Below are positions 11,251 through 24,300 of a stretch of DNA of 64,000 nucleotides, one piece after another. Both the position numbers and the translations under genes were made by a program. The stretch covers positions 6,079,501-6,143,500 of the forward strand of contig NC_092563.1 in assembly GCF_037975245.1 (NCBI RefSeq), read 5' to 3'. Origin of the DNA: Apostichopus japonicus (lineage: Eukaryota; Echinodermata; Holothuroidea; Aspidochirotida; Stichopodidae). Within the stretch, counting starts at the first letter, position 1; every line of letters begins with the position of its first letter. The notes under the pieces were generated by a model, which saw nothing but the letters and a program-made list of their open reading frames with translations, made no database searches and was not told where the DNA came from.

Positions 11251-12189
11251 ATCCCAGGGTGTTAGTGAGACGATTCTGAAAGTCAAAACTAGAGTACTTT
11301 TTGTTGAACTAAAATCTGACATATCATATAATTTAGTAATGTACAAAAGTCGTACCGTACCTATCGACAAACTCTTTTCGCGTTCCATACGCATGTGTTG
11401 CCATAGTAGTACCGTACCGTGCATATGATAAATAACTGAATTATGAAACAGACACAGGCCGCATGACTTTGGTGAAGTTGGTGTACGCATGACAGTACGT
11501 CGTGAAGATAAAGAGCCGTAGTTTTTAAATAATTATTTGTTCATCTCTTGTTTTTATCATTACAATATTACACTATGAACTTGATTTTTACGAAGCACTG
11601 TTATGCGTATCAGGTGCGTATCCAGGGGGGGGCGTTGGGGGCGCGCGCCCCCCGGGTAAGAAAAAGAGGAGAGAAAAAAAAAAAAGAAAAAAGGAAAAAG
11701 AGGGGAAAAAGAGGAGGAGGAGAGGAAGGAAGGGAAAAGAAAAGAAAAGGAAGAAAGAGAGAAAAAGAAGAAAAGGAGAGAGTAGAAGATAGCCAAGACC
11801 TCGGGAAGAGAAAGAGGAACAGTAACATCATTACAGCGGTGATCGCTATTATATACACCGGGTAGCCAGTGACGGATCAAGGATTTCGGAAGGGGCGTGT
11901 GCCTCACCCTATCCCTTACACCGACAACTCCATTTTTGACGTTTCCATTTTTCCTCTCTCACTCATGATCTATATATATACTATATATGGTCTGTCATAA
12001 CGCGTGTGTGTATATACGCCTTAAAATTGTGCTATGAAACCAACTGTGGCTGGTCTCGAACTCGACCGTGTCGTCGGGGAACATGACGCATTTCGGGAAG
12101 GAGCGACCGCCCCCCCCCCCTCCTTCAGCATTATTTGTTATGACATCGCTAGTAATTTCAAAATAGAAAGTGCTTAGATGCAACTTACA

Positions 12190-12370
12190 AGGCCTGGGAA
12201 GTGTCATTTCCAGCGATCTGGGAGGGATTTTCGGCCAAAATTTACTTGTACGCTTCGCGCCAACAAATGGTCGTGGGTAGTGCCATTTCCAGCGATCTGG
12301 GAGGCATTTTCGGACAAAATTTTCTTGTACGCTTCGCGCCAACCTATGGTGGCGCTACGCTTAGATAATT
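12190..12370. repeat. Two tandem copies of the shared MITE module
   Basis: Units at about 12190-12272 and 12274-12370 share the order: GTGYCATTTCCAGCGATCTG, then a block with TTTTCGG, then CTTGTACGCTTCGCGCC. Further copies lie at 12746-12849, 13855-13953 and 41677-41777. The unit is not an independent transposon by any end I can see; it rides inside hAT-type elements. Confidence 0.75.
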
Positions 12371-12613
12371 TGCCTACATGCTTCATCCCTCCCTTGGGCA
12401 AATTCCTCGCTACGAGCCTGTTTGAATTTGTAAAGCAACCAGTAGATATGACATCATATCAGTGAGCATGAAAATGGCGTTCCAGGATGAACAGCCTCAA
12501 AATTGTCCGACTTGCCCGTGAAAGTTGCGCAGTATACCGCGGGGTGCTAATGTAAACGACGAAATGTCTTATGTAGATGGAGAAAAAGCATGGAGGTCCA
12601 ATTATGTCAAACC

Positions 12614-13261
12614 CAAGTGCGGCGGAACCGGGGAGGCACAGGGGGCACGTGCCCCCCACTTTTCCTCAGGTTAAAAATGTGCCCTTTTTCTATATAAAAA
12701 TTGAGGTGTCTCAAGTTAGCAAGAGGCCAGGGAACCAGAATGAACACTCGGGAAGGGCCGTTTCCGGCCATCTGAGGGGTTTGTAAAACCAAAAATTGTC
12801 TTGCACGCTCCGCGCCAACCGATGGTGGCGCTCCGCTCAGATAGTCGTGCATATACTTTGCAAATCCTAGCTACGCCCCTCACTTTTAATGAATTTCTGT
12901 TGGTCAAACTCAAAGCTACTTCGAATGGAAAAAATGTATTAAGATATTAACAAGGAATAAACTCTAATTCGGAAGATTCCTACATTAGCAACTAGCATGA
13001 TTTCACCTCATTTTGTCTCAAAAGAAAACTTGTTCCTTGTTTCCCAATTTGCACATTGGATATTGTAGTGCTAGTATGCACATTTTCCTTGGGGGGGGGG
13101 GGGGTCGTTGATGGAGTGATGTGTATTCGCAAATAAGAAAATACAATAAAAGTTATAAAGGGTACTAAATGTAAGGCTGCATCAGTCCAATCGAATTTCT
13201 GCAAAGTGCCCTTTGATGCCGGTGCCCCCCCCCCAGGTTAAAAGTGCTTCCGCCGCCCTTG
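12614..13261. mobile_element. hAT-type MITE nested in the 11.6-14.0 kb element
   Basis: Left end CAAGTGCGGCGGAACC and right end GCTTCCGCCGCCCTTG are inverted repeats of the family seen at 41160. The flanking octamers GTCAAACC and GTCGAAAC match at 6 of 8 positions, consistent with an older insertion. At 648 bp it is close in size to the 663-bp copy. It contains the shared module at 12746-12849. Confidence 0.6.
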
Positions 13262-13854
13262 GTCGAAACTCTCTTTTACATTAGTAATGGCGAATTAGGG
13301 GCTGTAGCCCCCCCCCCAGCCTCCTACGTCTATGTGTGTAGTGTTCGGTTTCGGAAATATCTGCTAATTTTTCATTTCTTTCAACGAAGTTTGATAATAG
13401 CCGTTATAAGAGGTTTTAATATTTGTACACCAAGAAATTAACTGTGTCTGAATTTTCGAAAATTTCTGACCAACATTCTTCATCACAGTTCCCTCTACTC
13501 GTGCAATTTTGACCAGTCTGTTAGGGTTGAAGCAGATTTTTCTATATTGTTTGTCCATAGATGAAATTTTGTGCAACGTTAGGGTATATTTTGAGGTGAG
13601 TTTATTCACGAGAAACGTGAATTTTCAAATTCTGGACAAATAATGGGCTTAAAACCTTGAAAAATGGGGCTGACGGATATTGTGTGCCGCGACGTAGAAT
13701 CACCTATTCAAAAGCAATGATCCACGGGAGATGCGATGAGGTCGAACATGTTTTGTGACTGGTGACAATCTTCAAAAAGGTTATGGATGGAAAAAAACTA
13801 TTGGGAAATACTTGGTTCTCAGGCGAAAAGTGTACATCTGGTTGTTTATTTCAA

Positions 13855-13953
13855 GCCTGAGAAGTGCCATTTCCGGTGATCTGGGTGGTATCAAAACCTG
13901 AAATTTTCTTGTACGCTGCGCGCCAACCGATGGTGGCGCTCCGCTTAGATAGT
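13855..13953. repeat. Shared MITE module, copy near right end of the 2.4-kb element
   Basis: Contains GTGCCATTTCCGGTGATCTG, then TTTTCTTGTACGCTGCGCGC and GATGGTGGCGCTCCGCTTAG, in the same order as the copies at 12.2, 12.7 and 41.7 kb. It lies just inside the right terminal repeat. Confidence 0.7.
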
Positions 13954-15534
13954 AATTCGCGCCCCCGGGTTAGAAAATCCTGGATACGCGCCTATGTGTA
14001 TTTATAGTATAATAATGACTCAGATCGTGTCTCGAAAAGTTGGGGGTTCGTGGACAACTCTGACATCTACAGGGGGTTCGTTGGGGGGGGGGATAAAGTT
14101 AGGGAAACTGGCATAAGGAGAGCACGGATAGAAGCTGTTAACAATTTCAAAAATGCTAAAACTGGCCAGTGAATCAGATGAACTTTCATTCATGCCAGTT
14201 TAAAATGTTTGAATAATTTGCATCAGGTCGTTGCAGAGTTGTTTTCGGTGGAAACGTCACAGATATTTGGAGGCACAATGTGATATATGAATACCATTAT
14301 TATGTATTTTAAAGTTACGTATACATTAATTCTTTTATTAAGTCATTTGTGAACCATGCTATCAATTTCTTTTTTTCAATTCTTTTGATTTCGTAAACTT
14401 TGATGACCCCATCAACAGACTTTATTGTGATTGTCGTTAACCGCAAATAAAAAGTCAAAAGTGATATTAATCAGCAGAAAGATTATTTTAGGAAGATTTA
14501 TTTCCATATCCTTTGTCATTTCTTTGGTGTGTTTTCCAGGAAGTCATTTATTTGGCATCGTTTAGAAGTTCGATACTCGAAAAAAAGGGTCATATTGATA
14601 TGGAAATACAAAGATTTGTGGTGTCTTGGGTACACAGAACTTTAGTACTCTCAGTATTTCATAAAACATAAACATCATCAAGACAGAAATTTCCTGAGTA
14701 AAGATGGAACCACTCCACTAAAATATATTTGTTAAGCTTAAAAAGCAACTTCCGGTGTTTGGTGTAGCGCGTACGTTAAAGGATGTGAAGACTCGCGCAC
14801 AAAGAAACGTCTCATGCCGGTAATCTGACCTAGTTTCGAATGAGGTGTACATAACTGAAGTGTTAGACACCACCATCGATCCCAGAAAATACACACACAG
14901 CTTACTACCGTCGGTAATTAGACACTAGTGCACAGTCAATACATGCAGCTACGGTCAATAACCACAACACAGTGTTTCACGTTTCAAGGTATTACGTTTC
15001 ATTACTGTCTGCATTTTTGTAGCGACAAGAAGAAAACGTCATTTGCAAGCAACCGAAAGTTAACTTTTTCAGAGCCCGGCACGCGGTTTGGGGCGAGTAT
15101 TCAACGCCTTTAAAGGGATTTAATCAAAACAACGAAGTACTATGGAAGCTTCGTAAACTAACAAACGTGGGTATTATGGAGTGACGCTAACAAAATCAAA
15201 TCAAAAAAAAAAAAAAAAAATACACAGTATATTTAGTGTAATGCTTTTATTGATTTCTATTTTTTTCACACACGCAAATTTCTGAAGAAAACGATCACTA
15301 AAATAAAGATGAGAAAAAATATCAAGGCAAATCTCAACATACGAAGCGATGGGAATCGATGACTGCAGTTGTAGAGGGAAAACTCAAAAAAGACAAAGCA
15401 TACATGAAATATGGTAATTTTGGAAACGTCACAATAGTCTTTGGTTCAACATTTGGCTGCTGTAGATCAATCACATGCATGCTCTTATACAAACTTTTGC
15501 CCGATTTTTTACAAAACACTTTTGATACAGTTGT

Positions 15535-16026
15535 TTATTCAAAGACATGTTTATGTGTTAACTTATCGTAGTTAAGTGTAGCATAGCGTAACAACATCAA
15601 ATTGTAACGAAGCTTATCTTCATACGCAATACATATCTTTTTCCAGTCTTTGTTTTTTTTTTTTACAGCTTTACCACAAAATATGCGAACGGTTAACACT
15701 GATATCGTTGACCATACAGTATTCAAAAGATATGAATATTTAACGAGTTTGCACTGTCTGTAAATTTTCGCCAATACACTAGTATAGCGACATTTGTATA
15801 CGTCACGACAATATTCCACAAGGTCACAGCACATTGTTTTGTTTCCGACTCTGTAAAATGAAGAACTTATCAATCGGAAACTAGGTCGCCTAATGTTTGC
15901 CCTAATTGATGATAACGTGGTTTGTAAGAGAATCGCCATTTTAAGAGATTCCGCAAAGAGAAGGTGATGGAGATGGGATTGGATCTCGCAACTACATTCA
16001 ACACATCTTTGGGATGATCGGAACAT
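15535..16026 (-). CDS. Longest single-exon minus frame outside repeats, function unknown
   Basis: 163 codons are open from 16026; a better start is the internal ATG at about 15940, in AAAATGGCG context (A at -3, G at +4). From there the N-terminus is rich in Arg, Ser and Leu with no acidic residues (MAILLQTTLSSIRANIRR), resembling a mitochondrial targeting sequence. The rest is Lys/Tyr/Leu-rich with scattered cysteines and matches no family I recognise. AT-rich DNA can give such a frame by chance. Confidence 0.2.
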   Translation of the reverse strand: MFRSSQRCVECSCEIQSHLHHLLFAESLKMAILLQTTLSSIRANIRRPSFRLISSSFYRVGNKTMCCDLVEYCRDVYKCRYTSVLAKIYRQCKLVKYSYLLNTVWSTISVLTVRIFCGKAVKKKNKDWKKICIAYEDKLRYNLMLLRYATLNYDKLTHKHVFE

Positions 16027-16186
16027 TATACAACCTGATCCATCTCGCCTTGCTTGTCAGTACTATATAGAGTGGTATTTAGCCAACCAGTAGGAATATT
16101 GTCAGCTGTTGCTGATCAAAGAGCACCAAACATCTCACGGGGGCATCGAACCCTAACCTAAGGGTTATGTTACATAATATTATAAA

Positions 16187-16318
16187 ATGTCTACAGTAAG
16201 AATTCTCCTGATGGTGTGGGCGGCATACCTAGGAATTGTGGAAGGTGTACGATGTGGGGACGATCCCCCTGGCCCCAGTATAGGTTACAGTACAACGTGT
16301 ACAGTTACCTCAGTTTGA
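16187..16318 (+). CDS. Candidate small secreted protein or first exon, 43 codons
   Basis: ATG at 16187 has A at -3. The N-terminus MSTVRILLMVWAAYLGIVEG is a typical signal peptide (basic residue, hydrophobic core, small residues before a predicted cut). The mature part begins VRCGDDPPGPSIGYSTTC and stops at TGA (16316-16318). Cys-Gly-x-x-Pro-Pro recalls the opening of a sushi (CCP) repeat, but only two cysteines are present, so this would be a fragment or the start of a longer spliced protein. A donor-like GAAG|GTGTAC sits exactly at the signal-peptide end. It may be a real 43-residue peptide, a first exon, or chance. Confidence 0.3.
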   Translation: MSTVRILLMVWAAYLGIVEGVRCGDDPPGPSIGYSTTCTVTSV

Positions 16319-17974
16319 TATTATCAAAAGTCGAGTATAGTAAGCATGGTGGTACTGCTGTGGGATATATTTTTTGTATAGGTGGGTAAATAATAACAGG
16401 CTAGATATAAGGTGATGTAACCCTTTATATAAAGCTGGTAGATCAGAAATATCAATCAATAATTAACACATAGCTGCGCAACAAAAGTCTAAAGCATGTT
16501 ATAAACATAAGGAACCGCACGCATTCCGTAGTATGCACTATGGCTGCTTAACTAGGCTTCCTATCCATTTGTGTTATATAAAGTTTCCTCGGTCCTTTAA
16601 AAAAAACGGGATTTAAGTCTCACTGAATAAAAATCGCTCTGACTTTTGACGTACTTTTGGTAGGGTCAAACGAGGACATATTGTGAATTGAGAACAGGTA
16701 GATAGAAATGTAACATATTTCGCAAAGAACGGAATGAATGACAATTAACTGCTTTGGCTAAAGTATTTTGTGATGGTGAGCCTATACATGTAAGCTATAA
16801 CCGTATATAATACATGTAGGTCTATAACTCGTTGAGTGTGTACCATAGCCTAACACATTGTCCCTATGCAATGTTACAACGAACATAATTGCGGATATTC
16901 CATCCACGATTAGTCACTGATGTGACGTCATAAAGTAAACACAAACTGACAAGAAAAAACTCGGTTAAACTGAAAAAATGCCGATTCGTCGTAACTTTAC
17001 CATTCACTTAATTCTGTTTATATCCCTGGCAGAAAATAAGCAAGTAGACCTCTTTGGATTACAGCCCCTCTCCTTGAAAGAAAAAAAAAGAACGTTTTGT
17101 CTGACGGATATAGGTTTTCGTGCCTCGTTTCTTAAGTTTGAAAACAAAAACTATTATAAAACATTTCCACTTATTCTACGACTTATTTTTGTTTTGTTTT
17201 TATAAAGAGTGAGACGAAGAAAACAAAGACAATCATATAAAATAATCCAGGAATGTTCAAAAGGGTATTCATGTAAGTGGTTGAGTAACAATCAATCAAT
17301 ACTTTAAAACTTTTCGTTTAATATAGGTTATAGAACATTGAAGATTTTATAATGACGGATGTGAAAACATGTCTTTCGTCTAACCATCATCACAAAGAAA
17401 GGAGGAGGCACTTAACTTGTCCACAACGGTGGCAGTTGTACCAAACACAACAATTCCTGAGAACCAATTATCCCTGCATATATCTAGTATATGATGCATG
17501 CATATTTTATCGACCCGCTCATCATAAAAAATGACCCCATCGTCGACCAATCACATGATTTAAATTGGTAACGTCACATGATGTAACAGGTGCCGAAGAG
17601 CAAAATTACAGTAAGATATATAGGATGTAATTATAGTGAGTCGAGATGCTATATTCATGTAGTAAGGATTACGTAACCGAGAGTTAATATATTCTCTGTA
17701 TCTCAAAGTTAATACCATACACGAAAGCAAAACACATGATAAAAATTGGGTAATATTTTCTATTACACTGTAACTGTTCTCACATTTAAAGAGAAAAACA
17801 AGGGGAAATGTTATATCATTAGGTTTGATAGCGTTAAGCAATATAAAATAATTTTACTAAAATTACGAATTAAAGGTAAAGTTACATATCTGATTAACGA
17901 TAATATGACTAAATTATCCATATATATTACGCTTAAAAATAACCAATTTTTATAAGTTCAACGACATATAGTGC

Positions 17975-20900
17975 ATTCATGCGACAAAAAAAAAGTATCA
18001 AACCCTTCGTAAATTATCTTAAACCTTTGGCAAAGATACTAAAGGGATGCAAAAACATCAACACACGGAGAGAGTGATGGACAATTTTTTTTTACTAAAA
18101 GCTATTTTAACTACTTACGTATAGACTCACACACGCTCTTACACACACATACACAGATAATTAAGAGTAATGCACATTTGGAAGTACCTCACTCAATTTA
18201 CGTCATAATTCGTATCCGAAATCACATTTATTTCCCCATTTTTCGTTATAAGTTACCTTCGTTTAACCACACTTTAAACTTATATCTATGAAAGAGAATC
18301 GTATTGGAGTTTCAGGATCGAAAATAGAATGGGGTGGAGGAGGGAGGGGGAGGTGGGGGGGGGGGGGTGAGAGCTACGTTCATGAACAAAACACGTATAT
18401 GCATTCTCGCTTCCTACCTTACATGCTTGCTGCATTTTCCTGAACCTTATCAGCATATTGTATCGGGTGATAGGGCGAAGTGAGACCTATTTCAATTGTT
18501 ACTTTCCTCATATACTTAATTTAATATAGAAAAAGGACAGAAAATCGAGAAAGTATTGTGACAATGAAATTATAAACCATATTGTTTTTATATACTTTTT
18601 TTTATCTTCGCAAAACGTATACGTAGTGGGAAAAGCAATAACAATGTGCAATCTGTGTAATGTGCAATGCTTAACGTTGTGTTATGTGTAATGCTTGACG
18701 TTTTCCATTTGAAGCTATAACGTTAGCATAATGCTGATATCATGGACAATTATACGGTTATTAATCAACCAAAAAGAATGAAAGAAACAATAAGTAACAT
18801 TTAAATACCGTAATTTCGTTTGGCCCAAAAAAAAATGACGTATTAGCGATTATTATTTCTCTGGTTAGTATTAATAGTAATGCAAAAACAAAAAAACAAG
18901 ATTTAAAAATAAATAAATAAAGAAACAAGTAAGAGATGTCGCTTTTATGCCAAGGGCAATTTAATCTAAGAGCTAAAATTACGAGAAAAAAAATTGCTGA
19001 AATCGGCGTATGACTTTTCTAAAAAAAAAAAAAATGAAATTAAAATAAATCTTCGGGTTTTACCTCAAAATAAATGGGATACGCCTATAAACAAAATAGC
19101 TGAAGATGGGAACAATTGCACAATGTTTATAAAGTTTTAAACCTTTGAAGAAAAAAAATGAAAGATACTATTATTACAAGGTTTTTAGTTCATGTAAGTA
19201 ATATAAAAAACAGCTGTTAGGGTGTATATTTTTGCGTCAGTTTTTTTTTTTATCAATAAAAACAAACTAACAAGACTAATTCTTGGTTACGATGACTAAA
19301 AAAATAGACAAGATAACTACAAAAAGAAGACGGTTTCAAAATAAAATATTAAACCGTTTGTCAAACATAGAACTATAAGTTTATTACTTCTCTATAGGTA
19401 CCCTACATGCAAAACACATTCATCTTCAAGAAGTGAAACAGTTGTTCATCGTAAATTCAGTAGGACAGAGATTGGGGTAGGTGGGGGGGGGGAGCAAAGG
19501 AAGGGTATGTATTTTTTTTAAACGTCTATTATTGTGCAGGCCGCAAAAATTTTAATATTAAAACATATTTGACCGACAGCCTTTGATTCAGTGAGTATGT
19601 TGTTGTCATCATGTGTTTCGTGTTTCCCATAGATAAACATCTATAACTAGAGAAGATTTATGAAAGCGAAACGTAAGTTCTGTTGAAGCAAACAGATAGT
19701 TCCATTTTGTTTTTGGGTGCAAAATACAAACTTGAATATAAATGTTAAAATGGTGGATTTATTTGCAACCTCTGAATTTTAAGTTTAATACCAAACAATA
19801 TAGAAAACAAAAACACACATCCCAATGAAGCATACTTAAATTACCCGCAAATTAGCTAGATATCGGTATTATGGAGTTAACGTTAGATAGAAAGCATTAA
19901 GAGGCAAGGTGTTTTTCCTGAACAGGTTATTAACACTGTTAAAAAATATCAGCCATTTTGTACGCTGTTAAGTAGTGAGTTTAAATGCGACTGTGGCTAT
20001 ATATTAAAATGAAGGACGAAAAAAACAAAAAAGAAAAAACGAAAGTGAACAAATTTCAGTCTTATAAAGCTGCGACATTTAACTTATTTCTTATTTAATT
20101 AATTTCAGAACTGTATTTATGGTGCTTATATTAGCTGGCACTTTTAAGTGAAAACAAAACCAATCAAAACTATAAAGTTATCCATGAAATTATAGCTTTT
20201 AGCCAAACTAATTATCATACATGCTATGTAAAAAAAAAATGGGTTACAAGTTGTACGAGCTTTTTTACAATTTTACTAACATTGAAAGGTCTATAAGAGA
20301 GTTTCGCTACATATGAACATGAACAAATTAAAGTAACTCTCTGATTTTACAAACATTTTTCTCTTTATTTCTTTTGTTATCTTCTGAAAGGTTATCAAAT
20401 TACAAAAGGTTCACATGATGTTGTAACATCTTCACTCTATTTCTCATCCGCTTAAACTCTCATCATAAACTCTGAAAGCCGTTTTTGTTTTTTATCACAC
20501 ACTTTGAAATTCGCCAGAACTGTCTAGACCAATTCACCATCTTTAAAAAGACGCAAAAAGAAAAATTCAATAATACTTTAAGATTTTACAAAAAGGCGTA
20601 TTCTTGATTTAGAAAAAAAAAAATACTCAAAACCACACACTGACTCGCAGTTTTTTCCACACTCTCTTGGAATGAACACGTCTTGGAAGCGAATTATGTA
20701 ACAATGCATACAAGTGTCTTATCTATGAAGTTTTCGCAACGTCTTCTTACACAGAAAGATTCACCTCGTACATCTACTGCTCTTATGGTCGGATTTCCTT
20801 TTCACACAAAATATATACCAACTCAACACATCACCATTTAAGGTTTAATTCCCATCGATTCGGGTTACTTCCGGTTAATTGGAAGACCCACATGGTTTGC

Positions 20901-21000
20901 TGTTATTATGAAACTCAAGCATACAAATCAATCGAGTAAGGCAAAGCCAATATATCAAACACCCTAATAATATACAAATTAAACTACATCAAACATATTT
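17975..21000. other. About 3 kb AT-rich, no gene seen
   Basis: Poly-A and poly-T runs, G-runs at 18345-18367 and 19481-19493, no frame above 60 codons, and no convincing exon with paired splice sites. Confidence 0.5.
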
Positions 21001-22984
21001 GGTTACAAACCAACCGCAGAAAGAATATCTGTCAACTACGAGTACTAGGTTATACCTTAAAAGCTATTGTAGTAAACAAACATGATAGATACAATTTTGA
21101 ACAACCATCTTGCCCATTCATTGTTTCATCGACTGTATGATAGTAACTACGGCAACGAGACGGTTCCATACATGGTAGCACGTGAGCATCATAAACTACA
21201 TATAAACAGTAAATAGCACAATTAAAACTAATCGCATGAATATAATGGCTGCGATAACATGTGAACAACTTATATGGTTAGGCTTTTAGACTACTATATC
21301 CTAACATGATAAGTATGTTTGATGTGATTGTCGCTTAACCGTACATCATCGTCTTCACCAAGATCAACGGTTAAGAAAATTCATACAAGAAGCCCGGATA
21401 ATACTTATAGTGTGTAATATTGGGAAACAAGAATGAAATATATAAAGAGAAATTGTTTTGATGTTCGAAGTGGTCTTGGTTTCATGGTTTAGCCTCGCCT
21501 GCTGCTTAGTTGAAAGAAAAATAACGTGAAACATTTATTCCTATATTCGCATGCTAGTTTGTATTAAGCCCAGAGCGCTCTTTTCTTAATTATATGTGAT
21601 TACTCTAGGAGTCATTTTACTTTTATATGATCCACGACCTTAAATGTGTCACCGAATCAATAACTATAAAGTTTAAAATAATGAATATCCATTAGACATG
21701 CAGCTACACACGGTAAATTATGATATCATTTTCTTGGTGAGAAAATGTTTGTACTAGGTCATCGTATAATATATGTACTGACTTTATCAATGTAATGAAA
21801 TTCAAAAGCGTATTAAAGTTTATAATTAAACGAGTTCTTTTACTTATTGTACTATTCAATATATGTCATACTTCAGTTAATATTGTACCTAGTAAATATA
21901 AAATCATGGTTTGGGACTGACAATTAAAGCGAATATTGTCTTACTAAACCTGAACATTCAAACTATAGTATTTCGTACAATACTGCAAAATACGAATTCA
22001 CGCAAGTACTGCATATTCTAACTAGTAAATCGTGCAGTATATCGAATATTTAAACTATAGTACTGCGTGCAGAACTGAATATTGAAACTAGTAAGTTTTG
22101 TTGAAGTGAATGTTAAAAGTAATACTTTGTGATGTACATAATATTTAAACGAGAAAAGCCTTCTGGATTAGATACATTGGCCTTGGTCGATATTTTCTGA
22201 CAAAAATCCCTATACATTGTGGTTAAGTAATGTAAACTATAGTTAAAAGGACGAGAAGAGAAACGTTGAGAGGTTAATGGTTCTTGTAATTATGAAGAAT
22301 ATGGGTATAATGGTTAAATAACTGAAGAAAAAGTCATTACAATCATTTCAACTAAAATTGAGTTTGATTCTCAAAGAGATATTAAACAGGATAAAATAAG
22401 AAGGAAGTGCTGGAATTGTTGTAATTATTTTCTTCACTTTAGCCACTGAATAAGCGTTTTCATTAATGTAGCTACCCAATGTAGAGAAACTAGTTTTGCG
22501 AGAAGTATGAAATAATACATCATCACAATGCGGCGCACAAAAGTGTATGTACAAATGCCACTAAGTAAATGTACACATCTATATAAGTTCGGTATTAACT
22601 TGGAGATGTTTCACTACGTATCAGCTACTACTACTATGATACTCCAACAGTCGCATAGCCGAAGACGCATATTAATATTATTCAAAATACACAGAATGTA
22701 TACACGACACTTCAACACACTGGAATGTACCATATTAAAGGGTTAGGGGAACTTTCCGCTTTTCAAATATAAGTTGATAATCATACACACTAACTGCAGC
22801 CAGAGAAGTTGTGAAAAGTACAAAATTCCTTACAATTAATGATTTGCTCTTTGATATGAAGAACATGGAATTGTAACCCCAACTGTGATTTACAAACTGC
22901 AATACAACATTTATAGCATTTTTACAGAATATTTGGCTCTCTGAAATAGTGTCCGTTAGTTCCCGAGTCACAGCGGTACAATTG

Positions 22985-23155
22985 GCTCACAATAGTAACA
23001 ACCGAAGTGATAAAAAAAGGGTACAAAACGAAAAATGGTCTAGGCAATGTACATGCAAAGTTGACATCCGAAAAAGGCCCTTACCGGTAATAAAGTCTAA
23101 TCGACAGTCCCTTGCCGGTAAACGACTAATCGAAAGGCCCTACCGGTAGTCGTAT
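22985..23155 (+). repeat. Three-unit minisatellite
   Basis: Units with core AAAGGCCCTACCGGTA, spaced about 35 bases and separated by ACGACTAATCG-like spacers, concentrated at 23068-23150. A related core occurs near 39960 (TAATCGAAAGACCCTACCCG). Confidence 0.7.
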
Positions 23156-24065
23156 TATCTTTGTCTTATTACTGGATTCCTGATTTAATCGACCCGTATC
23201 CCTCCAATCCTAAAAACGTCATCAAGACACCGTGATTCAAAGGAAGGAAAAAACTGAACGAATGATGGGTATAAACCACATAACACTGTATATGCAAAAA
23301 TGACATTGACTCGATAGTAGAAGCTGGTCTCATATCAAGTCAAATAACCTGAATATTCATAAATTTCAACTCGCAGTAAAATATAATTCATAGTTTACCA
23401 TAGACATACATACATATGTATATATAACAGCTAAATCAACTGCCATGTCAACTTATTGAATAGTTAAATTGATTTTCCAAATACAAGTAACCAGTGTAAC
23501 ATTATTCACGGCATAGCCTATTTACACAACAGGGTACAGTAATAAAAGCCGATGACGTATCATGTCAACTATTGAATATTCATATTGAATTTCCATCAAT
23601 GCTGCGTTGCTGTTAGCATATTTACAGCAAATGTAAGAATTTCTCGTAAACCTTTTGAAATTCATTTCGGGTTCACCAAAAAACAGTCACCATGCATTGC
23701 CATGATGTCCATGGAATGTTAATACAGTAGTATGAACAATTAAGGTAAATCTTAACCTTAAATATGGGTCACTTTATCCTCCAGGTTTCTCAAAGAAGAA
23801 GATGATGAAGAAGGAGAAGAAGAAGAAAAACACAGTGTATATGAGTTGACCATTTTTGTGGTCCTTTTAAGATATTTCTCTGATCTATTTTCTGGTTAAC
23901 TTTTGACTAAATTGTGAAAACAGCATTTTGTTTTACTGCCATAAATTGAGTTAACAGACTGATCAAATATGTACAAAAAATACTTGCCCACTCTCTCATG
24001 TTAGGTTGGTTTAAAACGATTTAAGAAAAAAATGTATCAAGATATTGGTTTGAGATAAGTTTATC

Positions 24066-24300
24066 TATAGCCTACCAAAGGTTAGTAAAGCAATCTGCCC
24101 ATCTTTCTTCGCGAGTACAACGACGTGACATTGCACTTTAACTTTTTGAATTAGTTCCTCGTAAAGTACTTCCTGGTATATGTCGGAAACCGAGTCACAT
24201 TTTGATGTTTTCTTCTCTATCGGTGGTTTAAGGTGTTTTAGCTTGTAATACTTTCGCGGTGACGTTCGGCAGCACGTTTTTAATAAACAATGTATAGAAT
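24066..24300 (-). CDS. Candidate terminal coding exon
   Basis: On the minus strand a pyrimidine-rich acceptor (TATTTATCTATTTAG) precedes a long open frame with mixed charged residues. It contains PRKYYKLKHLKPPIEKK, then a segment with YEELIQKVKVQCHVVVLAKK, then DGQIALLTFGRL before TAG at 24066-24068. The Val-Val-x-x-Lys-Lys-Asp-Gly string is faintly like the start of a retroelement reverse transcriptase, which is not enough for a call. My codon count is one base longer than the coordinates allow, so the frame across about 24180 needs checking and a frameshift there is possible. Confidence 0.25.

Larger units (their letters stand above)
11611..13993. mobile_element. Large hAT-type element, about 2.4 kb, with nested insertions
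   Basis: The left end CAGGTGCGTATCCAGG and the right end GGATACGCGCCT are inverted copies. Flanks ATGCGTAT (11603-11610) and ATGTGTAT (13994-14001) match at 7 of 8 positions; the last G of the right end appears lost. The interior holds a purine-rich block, copies of a roughly 100-bp module and at least one other MITE. Scattered minus frames are repeat-derived and show no transposase motif. Confidence 0.68.

Noticed and set aside
11548-11907. Lys/Glu-rich plus frame and Phe/Ser-rich minus frame
   Set aside because: Translation of a purine-rich tract inside the hAT element; low complexity only.
17208-17272. 65-base plus block between TATAAAG and GTAAGT (VRRRKQRQSYKII)
   Set aside because: Basic, low information and no partner exon; consistent with chance.
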